Source of the DNA: Sedimentisphaerales bacterium
GTDB lineage: Bacteria > Planctomycetota > Phycisphaerae > Sedimentisphaerales > SG8-4
Length of the DNA: 36,803 nucleotides
Direction: 5' to 3'
NCBI GenBank assembly: GCA_016928975.1
Contig: JAFGJR010000227.1
Location: forward strand, 1-36,803
Shown here: positions 15,667 through 22,025 of the stretch, piece after piece
Numbering within the stretch: the first letter of the stretch is position 1
Layout of the letters: each line of letters opens with the position of its first letter
Made by a program: the position numbers and the translations under genes
Notes under the pieces: generated by a model
The model's input: the letters and a program-made list of their open reading frames with translations, nothing else
Told to the model about the DNA's origin: nothing
Database searches by the model: none

Positions 15667-16761
15667 TCACGAGACGAGGCAGTTGCAGGTGCGAGGGTCG
15701 CAGCGGTCTTTAAGATGGTCCCAGACGTAGGGCGTTTCGCGGCAGAGGCTGATGGACATCTGTCTTTTGTGACTGAGGATTGTGTCGGTGAGGAACCGGT
15801 AGAACTGCACGCGTTGCTCGGGAGGATAGCGATACTTGTGGTCGGAGGCTTTGTTCGTCAGACCCAGTTTCTGCAGGCGGAGGCCGCGAGCGCCGTAGGC
15901 TTGTCTGGCAAGTCGGAAGTGGCCGGGTAGCAGGCGCAGCATGCCGAGTGTGATGTTCTCCGGTTCCAGGACGGCAAGCGATTTGCAGATCAGTTCCGCG
16001 TAGTCGTGTTGCCAGTCGGAGCAAAGGATGCCGGGATCAATGCGTAGTCGGATGCGGTGACCGTACTCCTGGCAACGTTTGGCGGCGTGGATTCGCTGCG
16101 TAAGATCCGCCGTTCCAATCTCAAAAAGGTCGATCATCGGCTGCGTATTGAGACTCCAGGAGACCACAGTCTGGTGATTCGGTGGGACGCTTAGGAGGCC
16201 GTCAATGTTGGAGCTTTTTGTCAGGAGCATGAGGTAGCCATTGGAGAGCCGCGAGAACAAAGGAACCAGCCGTGATGTCAACTGGCTGACGTGATCCAGA
16301 GCCAGGCTGTCCAGCATCTCTCCCATGTTGAAGCTGATCGCATTCGGAGCACCCATCGTCAGGTCGCCGATCTCGTCACACATCTTGCCGTAGTTGATGT
16401 TCATTTTGATGAAAGGAAGGTAATCGCGATACACATACGACAGATAGCAGTAAGTGCAGTAGTAGGGACAGCCGTTCGAGATAGGCACGAGCTTGACGTA
16501 CGACGCGCACCTCACGTCGCTGCCGAGACAGCCATCAAAGTGCCGCAGGAACGAGGAGGCTTCGCCGATCATCAGCACTCGTTTGCCGGCAACGACGGCG
16601 TGCCGGGACGGATGCTTGGGCACAACTGCATCTCGCTGGCGGTCTATGATTTGCACGGGGGTCTCCGGGAACATCCGGATGATCCGCGAGGTTTCCGGAT
16701 GCCGCTCCAGCTTTCGCAGCAAGAGAATCGTACTCGGTTTGAACGCTCTGGCCGTGTCCAC
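15667..16761 (-). CDS. radical SAM protein, spore photoproduct lyase family
   Basis: The enzyme has a CxxxCxxC [4Fe-4S]/SAM motif ('NGCPYYCTYCYLSYVYRD'; C98, C102, C105 counting from GTG 16761). It then has 'FNMGEMLDSLALDH', the segment matching the conserved region near Cys141 of Bacillus SPL as I recall it, and a Cys-containing tail (CDPRTCNC). The family repairs thymine spore-photoproduct or belongs to uncharacterised SPL-like subgroups. In my unaided comparison the catalytic cysteine of Bacillus SPL is replaced by glutamate here (E148), so classical repair is doubtful. GTG 16761 with AGGGAG six bases before is chosen; TTG 16779 is an alternative. It runs opposite to the phage genes on both sides, like a cargo 'moron'. 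Confidence 0.75.
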   Translation of the reverse strand: MDTARAFKPSTILLLRKLERHPETSRIIRMFPETPVQIIDRQRDAVVPKHPSRHAVVAGKRVLMIGEASSFLRHFDGCLGSDVRCASYVKLVPISNGCPYYCTYCYLSYVYRDYLPFIKMNINYGKMCDEIGDLTMGAPNAISFNMGEMLDSLALDHVSQLTSRLVPLFSRLSNGYLMLLTKSSNIDGLLSVPPNHQTVVSWSLNTQPMIDLFEIGTADLTQRIHAAKRCQEYGHRIRLRIDPGILCSDWQHDYAELICKSLAVLEPENITLGMLRLLPGHFRLARQAYGARGLRLQKLGLTNKASDHKYRYPPEQRVQFYRFLTDTILSHKRQMSISLCRETPYVWDHLKDRCDPRTCNCLVS

Positions 16762-16844
16762 GATGGTCTCCCTATGCAAGATTCCTGAGCGACCATTCTA
16801 CGCACGCCGATCCACGAAGACACATTCAAATTCAGGAGGCAATC

Positions 16845-17429
16845 ATGATTTCGATCCGACTTGTGACATTGTCCATTGTGGCGTTGACCGTATGCGGTTG
16901 TGACAGCGTGCGTTTGGCGCCGAGCGAGCAGCAGAAGCAGAATGCCTGGCTGCACCAGCGTACGGCCTCCGCCGCGGCGCAGATGGCGCGAACGGAGTCG
17001 GCGTCGCAGGATTTGCAGGCGTTGACCGGTCTCTCTGAGCAGCAGAGCCTGGCATTCACCTCGTACTGCGGCCTGCCCAAGGAGTACCCGCCCGCCCACA
17101 CCACGCAGGACCTCCTGTCCCAATCGAGCTGGCAGTTGGCGAGCACCGCCCTGGCTCAGTCGAGTGAGCGGCCGGACCCCTGGCAGGTTGCCGACTCGAT
17201 GATGGAGGTCGGCATCGGAATCCTTGCGCTGCTCGGCGGTATCGGCGGCACCCGGGCGGTCCGGTTCCTCCAGGACGCACGCACCAAGAGCCAGGCTCTC
17301 AAGGAGATCGTCCAGGGCAACGAGCTGTTCAAGAAGCAGAACGCCGACCAGGCCCAGGCCTTCAAAGCCGCCCACCAGAGCCAGTCCCCCGAAACCCGCC
17401 AGCTCGTCACCGCGATAAAGGTCTCGTGA
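16845..17429 (+). CDS. phage lipoprotein with internal membrane segment
   Basis: The 194-residue protein has a lipoprotein signal (about 1-19; '...LTVCGC' with Cys19 as the likely acylated residue) after a CAGGAGG ribosome site. The next 100 residues are Gln/Ala/Ser-rich. A hydrophobic segment 'GIGILALLGGIGGTRAVRFL' (about 125-144) suggests a second membrane contact. Proteins with an N-terminal lipid and a later transmembrane segment recall u-spanins, which fuse outer and inner membranes at lysis. This is inference; ordinary virion membrane lipoproteins are an alternative. The stop overlaps the next ATG by one base (TGATG). Confidence 0.6.
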   Translation: MISIRLVTLSIVALTVCGCDSVRLAPSEQQKQNAWLHQRTASAAAQMARTESASQDLQALTGLSEQQSLAFTSYCGLPKEYPPAHTTQDLLSQSSWQLASTALAQSSERPDPWQVADSMMEVGIGILALLGGIGGTRAVRFLQDARTKSQALKEIVQGNELFKKQNADQAQAFKAAHQSQSPETRQLVTAIKVS

Positions 17430-17947
17430 TGCAAGACAAGGGCTTCATCAAGCTGATGCGCAGCGACAAGACGCTGGCCCTGATGGCGAATCCAAACGCC
17501 TTCACCCTGGCCAGCGTCATCGCCTGCCGGGCACAGCGCACGACCGCCTTCAACATCCACGGCCTGGAGCCGGGCGAGGCGCTGCTGGGCGACCACGAGA
17601 GCTACGGAATGAGCCGGTGCCAATACCGCACGGCCAAGAAGGAGCTTGCGACCTGGGGCATTGCGGCGTTCCGCGCGACCAGCAAGGGGACGATCGCAAA
17701 GCTCATCGGACACGATGTTTACGACATCCACCAGGAGCCCTCCGACAACCCTCGCGACCACCCGACGACAAACGAGCGACCCTCTCGCGACCACTACCAA
17801 GAATGCGAGAATGCAAAAGTGCAAGAACAGAACAGGAATGTCTATGACAAACGTACCCCAATGGAAAGCGGTCCGTCCCGCCGTACAGTCGATCGGCGAG
17901 ATTGCCAGCGAGGGGATTCCGCGTTCGGTCAAACCATCCAGGCGTGA
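17429..17947 (+). CDS. phage replication-initiator-like protein (replisome organizer)
   Basis: The 172-residue product starts 'MQDKGFIKLMRSDKTLALMANPNAFTL'. It resembles small phage replication proteins with a winged-helix start; the 'GEALLGDHESYGMSRCQYRTAKKELATWGIAAFRATSKGTIAKL' block is the HTH plus wing. Such proteins bind the origin and hand over to a DnaC-type loader, which is encoded next. Its C-terminus after about residue 105 is low-complexity. The last 104 bases overlap the following gene in another frame. In that other frame the residues 'TTTKNARMQKCKN' look more like the expected tail of this family, so a frameshift near 17780 is possible. Confidence 0.65.
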   Translation: MQDKGFIKLMRSDKTLALMANPNAFTLASVIACRAQRTTAFNIHGLEPGEALLGDHESYGMSRCQYRTAKKELATWGIAAFRATSKGTIAKLIGHDVYDIHQEPSDNPRDHPTTNERPSRDHYQECENAKVQEQNRNVYDKRTPMESGPSRRTVDRRDCQRGDSAFGQTIQA

Positions 17948-18620
17948 GAAGTGCGTCTTGTGCGGACGGCGTGAAGCACTGACGGTTCTGCATACGTGTC
18001 CCGTGTGTCACCGCCGCAAGGCATATGAGTCGCTTCCGGCCGAAGAGATGGAGGCGGTGATTGCGACGGTGGTTCCCCAACGCTATCTGCCGGCTCGCCT
18101 GGAGCATCTCCCCGAGGGCCTGCAGGGCGTCCTGCGGGATTTGAGGGGGGACGAGGGCCTGCTGCTCTGGGGCCAGCCGGGCGCCGGCAAGACGTACGCG
18201 ATGGCGGCCCTGCCACGTCACTACCTGACGGCTGGGTACGACGTGCAGCGAATCGGATTTGAGATGCTCCTTCTTCGGATCCGGGATAGCTACAAACCCG
18301 CCGGCCGGGAGACGGAATTGAGCATCGTGTAACCGCTGATCGAGGCCGACAAGCTGTTCATCGAGGACGTGGGCACGACGGTGCGGTGGGACAAGCAGGA
18401 GAGCGACTTCAGTCTGCGGACCTTTCTTGTGTTGCTCGATCAGAGGCTGGAGGCCTGCCGGCCGACGTTCATCACGACCAACAAGCCCCTGGAGCAGCTC
18501 GGTGAGTCCTTTGACGACCGGACCGCCAGCCGGCTGATCCAGGCCTGCCGGATCGTCAAGCTCGAAGGCCGCGACAGACGGCAGACCCTGACGGAGCCCG
18601 AACCGGGGTCGTCTTCATAG
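17844..18620 (+). pseudogene. DnaC/IstB-like helicase-loader ATPase with in-frame stop
   Basis: Residues 37-55 have four cysteines (CVLC...CPVC) likely to bind zinc. Walker A is GQPGAGKT at 110-117. The TAA at 18330-18332 interrupts the reading frame at codon 163, and the same frame then continues 'PLIEADKLFIEDVGT' (Walker B) and 'ITTNKPLEQLGESFDDRTASRL' (sensor and arginine finger) to a stop at 18618-18620. The full frame has the length and motif order expected of a phage helicase loader, so one base change (or sequencing error, or recoding) breaks it. The ATG at 17844 is preferred, with AGGA six bases before; ATG 17838 is possible. It follows the replication protein with a 104-base overlap. 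Confidence 0.8.
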
Positions 18621-18759
18621 GCCGCCCGCCGGGATCAACCCCCCGGGACCCGCTAGCTCGTCGCCGCGATGGAAGGGTAATTGAGTGTGGTGTGAGGGTT
18701 CGGTCCACACATCCCCCATTTACTGTCACGTGCGATGTGAAATTGTGCCGATATTGAAC

Positions 18760-18788
18760 TTGAACAACATGGCTGGTGTAAGTATCCT
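18760..18788 (+). promoter_or_regulatory. possible promoter for the nuclease-like gene
   Basis: TTGAAC (18760-18765) and TATCCT (18783-18788) are separated by 17 bases, about 107 bases before the ATG at 18895. An overlapping first copy of TTGAAC lies at 18754-18759. The leftward FRG operon has a similar TTGAAC element. Confidence 0.45.
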
Positions 18789-18894
18789 GGACTATGGATG
18801 GACGTTTTTCTGTGTCAACTCTTCGCGGTGTCTTGTGCCAGATTGAATCGTGCTGTTCGGGACTGCGTGCCAGTTCTCCGTGTGTCGCATTCGT

Positions 18895-19587
18895 ATGATG
18901 TTCGAATACGAAAATCAGATGGTTGCACCTGCCGAGCAGTGGCTGCGGAGCCAGGGTCTGCTGACCAAGAAGGAATTCCCCACGCCTTGGGGAATCTGTG
19001 ATCTCGTAGGCTGTTCCCTAAACAGAAACAAAGTCCGAAAGCGCCTTGCTCTGCGCCAGACGCGCCCGATCCGCTCCTCGCTGCGCGTACACTTGCTGTC
19101 CCTGATACCCGACGAGACTGATCAGAGGACTGCGAGCATCGACGTGTTGCATGAGAGCTTCACTGGCTACCTGGATCGCGAGCGGATCGAAATCGAGTTG
19201 GATCGTCTTCTACGCGACCGCTTCATCGAGCAGCCTTCGCATGGGGCATATTTCAAACGCAACGGTTGGATGCCCCTGCACAAACGCCTCGTGGCAATCG
19301 AGCTGAAGTTGACTCGGATTGATGACGCCCTCCATCAGGCTATCAACAATCTGGGGTTCGTTGACGGATCCTACGTCGGCTTGCCGTCTGATCGCGCGGA
19401 TCGGTTGATGGATGGTCGGCGCCGGTCGGACTTTCAGGACAGAGGCATTGGTGTTCTTGCGATTGGCGCCCAGCGATGTAGCGTGGTCCTACGTGCTCGG
19501 AGGCAGGCGCCGACGGCCGACCCAGTTATTCAAGCGTACTCTGTCGAGCGATTCTGGCCTACCTACCTCAAAGGCACTGAAGCATGA
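18895..19587 (+). CDS. PD-(D/E)XK nuclease-like protein with inserted winged-helix region
   Basis: The product of 230 residues starts MMFEYENQMVAPAEQWL. It has the order of a PD-(D/E)XK fold. There is a first helix with E14, a strand with 'TPWGICDLVG' (D36), and much later 'LVAIELKLTR' (E136, K138), the ExK motif. Between D36 and E136 lies a basic helical stretch ('RPIRSSLRVHLLSLIPDE..', 'DRERIEIELDRLLRDRFIEQP') that looks like a winged HTH inserted in the fold. The start is uncertain: ATG 18895 or 18898, or GTG 18850; no clear ribosome site. It faces the FRG operon and ends with a 20-base overlap. The family is not recognised; a defence nuclease is the best guess. Confidence 0.55.
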   Translation: MMFEYENQMVAPAEQWLRSQGLLTKKEFPTPWGICDLVGCSLNRNKVRKRLALRQTRPIRSSLRVHLLSLIPDETDQRTASIDVLHESFTGYLDRERIEIELDRLLRDRFIEQPSHGAYFKRNGWMPLHKRLVAIELKLTRIDDALHQAINNLGFVDGSYVGLPSDRADRLMDGRRRSDFQDRGIGVLAIGAQRCSVVLRARRQAPTADPVIQAYSVERFWPTYLKGTEA

Positions 19588-20794
19588 GCTGCTCAGCTAC
19601 CTTTCCCGACTCGCGTATCTCCGCCGCAGCGTAGGGCACCGCGGATTTGGGCAGCGGGGGAAGTCGTCTGCCCACGACAAACGCCGATGAGAGGTCTTGG
19701 TAGAGGGCAAGAGCCCTCCCTGATGGCGCAGCACCTTCAATCTTCCGCAACCACTCACTGTGGAACCGCGCAACTTGCCTTACTGCTGCCTCGCGGTTGG
19801 CCAAAGACACAAGATCCTGTTTGAGGCGTGTGAGCTCCTTGTAAGTGGAGTCCGAAGGGTCGAGTGTCGCCACAGCCTTGTCCAGCCATACCTTGAAGTC
19901 TGGACCTACGACCGCCCACCTTCGGATCGGTGGTATTGCCACACGTATGTTGGGAGCGCTTGGGCGTCCGCAGGAGATGTAGTATGTGTACGCAGTTCCC
20001 AAGCTCATTGCAGGGAAGTCACAGAGCCCTCGCGCCCATAGCACGAGGTTGAATGCCCAGTAAGGTCCTGCAACCTTCATTATCGGCCGGGGAAGGCGTT
20101 CTTTCAAGATGGTATGAAATTCAATGAGTTTAGCGTAACGCTTTGGATACTGCGTGTTTCGGCTCTGATCGCTCAAGCTCGCATCTACTACCCATATGCC
20201 GTCGGCACCTGCATCATTGGTGCACTCGGTCACAATCGCAAGGAGCCTGTCACGTGAAGGCTTTGTGTTTAGGACAGTCGGGCTTGATATGATAAGCGGC
20301 AGGATCAGCTTGATGTCTCTCGATATCTTACTTCGCCAAGTAGCACAGGCTCTGGCCAAACACTTGTTGACTCTTGCTCTATCACTCGTAAAGGGGAGTT
20401 GAGGGACCGTCACCCACAACGGGTTCAGTTGCAGGCACCTGTCCAGCACGGCCCTGACAAACATGCCGAGTTCGACCTCGTGCTCCTTGACCCAGGGTTT
20501 CTTCTCCAACAACACCCGACTATGCGGGACAGTACCAAAGAGTCTCTCCCAGTTCTGCCAAAGCGACTTTTGCCAATCCTTCCACTTTGACCTATCCTTG
20601 GGCCAATCTCCAGTCAGAATCTGGTGGTATCCATCTACCGCAGGATCGATCCATAGGCCGATGTGACCGGGAATGCTTTGCCTAATACGGTCGACCGATT
20701 CTGTCGAGACTCTGACGACTCGGGCATCTGCATAAGAACTCTTCAGAATTGCACAGTCGGTCTCGGTGTTCACAAACGGTACGCAATCGGTCAT
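19568..20794 (-). CDS. unknown 408-residue protein paired with FRG gene
   Basis: The gene starts at ATG 20794, overlapping the FRG stop as ATGA (20794-20791), so the two are co-expressed. The protein has alternating strands and helices ('GLWIDPAVDGYHQIL', 'LILPLIISSPTVLN', 'GADGIWVVDASLSDQ', 'RPIMKVAGPYWAFNLVLWARGL', 'FPAMSLGTAYTYYI') in the order of a TIM-like barrel. A helical C-terminal third follows. I know no family match; 'Beta-protein'/sce7725-type TIM barrels of phage-defence neighbourhoods are a possible but unverified relation. The region is of lower GC than the neighbouring genes, which suggests transfer. A role in defence is inferred from FRG and nuclease neighbours. Confidence 0.65.
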   Translation of the reverse strand: MTDCVPFVNTETDCAILKSSYADARVVRVSTESVDRIRQSIPGHIGLWIDPAVDGYHQILTGDWPKDRSKWKDWQKSLWQNWERLFGTVPHSRVLLEKKPWVKEHEVELGMFVRAVLDRCLQLNPLWVTVPQLPFTSDRARVNKCLARACATWRSKISRDIKLILPLIISSPTVLNTKPSRDRLLAIVTECTNDAGADGIWVVDASLSDQSRNTQYPKRYAKLIEFHTILKERLPRPIMKVAGPYWAFNLVLWARGLCDFPAMSLGTAYTYYISCGRPSAPNIRVAIPPIRRWAVVGPDFKVWLDKAVATLDPSDSTYKELTRLKQDLVSLANREAAVRQVARFHSEWLRKIEGAAPSGRALALYQDLSSAFVVGRRLPPLPKSAVPYAAAEIRESGKVAEQLMLQCL

Positions 20795-21636
20795 CGCGTT
20801 GCTCCCAACACATCAAGTTTCTCGCGCCAGACCAGATAGCGGCACATATGTTCAGGTTCAGGGAAGATACTCATCTCATTGATCCCCGCACGTTCCATTT
20901 CGTGCAAGAGGTTCTCTTTCACCGTTGCGGGAACTTGTAGACAAACCAGGGAGGGGGCTTGCCTGGCCGTGAGTGTGAATTCACGGGAACCGTGCAGAGT
21001 GAAGACACCCTGTTGGAGCATGATCCGATTAGAATTCCAGACGGGGTTGATAGCAATCGTCTTTAGTCCACGCGGATTTCTGTCTCCGGATAGCTTCAGA
21101 TATTTGCGAATGCGATCCATGTCTGAGTGCGCGTCGAAGATCCGTGCGTTCCTTGGGTCTGCTTCGCGATTGAGATCAATAGGATTGAGGATGAAGACGG
21201 CACCGTCAGTGCTGCTGCCATTCGGCAGGCGTGCAGGCAAGCACGCAAAATAGAGAGCTATGGCCGCATTCTTCGTCCAGTCCAACAAGCGGGTGGGGAG
21301 CCCGTAGTGCCGGGCAAGCTGGACCCATTCGAGTTCTTCATCACGCGCCGGGAGATCAGGCAGCTTGATCTTGGCGAATCGTTTGAAGTCTGCCATCAGA
21401 TTCAAGGCTCTGTTTCTGTTTGCGGCTATACTATGTCGCAAAGCGGAGGGCGTGAGTGCCCAGGCCGCGTCGGCCTGGCCCCGGAACCAGAATTCGGCGT
21501 CCTGCCTCAGAATGCCGCTGAACACATCAAAGAACTGGCCGAGATCTTCTATCGGTCTCGGATGCATTTGACAGCCGGGACCAACTCCGCCCCGTCCTCT
21601 TCCCATACCGGCGCCTCTTCTCTTCCGCTTCGCCAT
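20791..21636 (-). CDS. FRG-domain protein
   Basis: The 281-residue product starts MAKRKRRGAGMG, with GAGGAAG upstream. It carries the FRG-domain signature: 'FWFRGQ' (49-54), then 'LARHYGLPTRLLDWTKNAAIALYFAC' (about 106-131) with 'PTRLLDWT', and later strands such as 'GAVFILNP' and 'SLVCLQVP'. The FRG domain (PF08867) has unknown biochemistry but occurs often in phage-defence neighbourhoods and toxin-like proteins. The N-terminal 20 residues are basic and Gly/Arg-rich and may bind nucleic acid. It is the first gene of a two-gene operon, with its promoter at 21687-21714. Confidence 0.85.
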   Translation of the reverse strand: MAKRKRRGAGMGRGRGGVGPGCQMHPRPIEDLGQFFDVFSGILRQDAEFWFRGQADAAWALTPSALRHSIAANRNRALNLMADFKRFAKIKLPDLPARDEELEWVQLARHYGLPTRLLDWTKNAAIALYFACLPARLPNGSSTDGAVFILNPIDLNREADPRNARIFDAHSDMDRIRKYLKLSGDRNPRGLKTIAINPVWNSNRIMLQQGVFTLHGSREFTLTARQAPSLVCLQVPATVKENLLHEMERAGINEMSIFPEPEHMCRYLVWREKLDVLGATR

Positions 21637-21686
21637 GAAGCTTCCTCAGATGCGAGTCGTGAAACAGACTCTCCAACTCTCCAGAT

Positions 21687-21714
21687 ATGATAATCGTTCT
21701 TGTGGCACGTTCAA
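21687..21714 (-). promoter_or_regulatory. promoter of the FRG operon
   Basis: Reading leftward, TTGAAC (21714-21709) and TATCAT (21692-21687) are 16 bases apart, about 50 bases before the FRG start codon. Its position inside a spurious 72-codon frame argues that this frame is not the real first gene. Confidence 0.6.
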
Positions 21715-21745
21715 GTGGTCGTCTGCTCATTTTGAATTCTCCCAA

Positions 21746-21941
21746 TCACGATGCCTCTGTGGGAACCGACGCACGGCAAGTGTCCAGGAGGGGTTGGCGG
21801 AGGGATTGCACAGGTCCTCCGGTCAGTTGTCTGGCTTTCGCGGTGAGTCTGATCCTCTGGTAATTGTCGAGCAGGATGCGCTTGTTCTCTTCCTGTTGCT
21901 CCTTTTCACCTATGGCGTTTTCCTCCTGACGCGGATTCGGC
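21746..21941 (-). pseudogene. possible gene remnant without start codon
   Basis: On the minus strand the frame from 21941 to the stop at 21748-21746 reads about 64 codons without a stop. It includes coding-like text such as 'QEENKRILLDNYQRIRLTAK' and 'GPVQSLRQPLLD', but has no start codon and no ribosome site. It may be the end of a lost gene upstream of the FRG operon. I recognise no family. Low confidence. Confidence 0.25.
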
Positions 21942-21942
21942 T

Positions 21943-21948
21943 ATGATA
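21943..21948 (+). promoter_or_regulatory. possible -10 for the hydrolase gene
   Basis: TATGAT matches the -10 consensus at five of six positions and lies 78 bases before the chosen ATG at 22026. A -35 at normal spacing is poor (TTTCCT at 21920-21925), so this is a weak call. Confidence 0.3.
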
Positions 21949-22025
21949 GGGTCTTTCGGAGAAGGGCAGATCTCCGACGAGTGGCAGCTTGTGACGAGAT
22001 GAACGACTCGAAGGGATGGAAGGCC

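Noticed and set aside
21527..21745. 72-codon frame upstream of FRG gene
   Set aside because: The FRG promoter lies inside it, it overlaps the FRG start by 110 bases, and it has no family resemblance.
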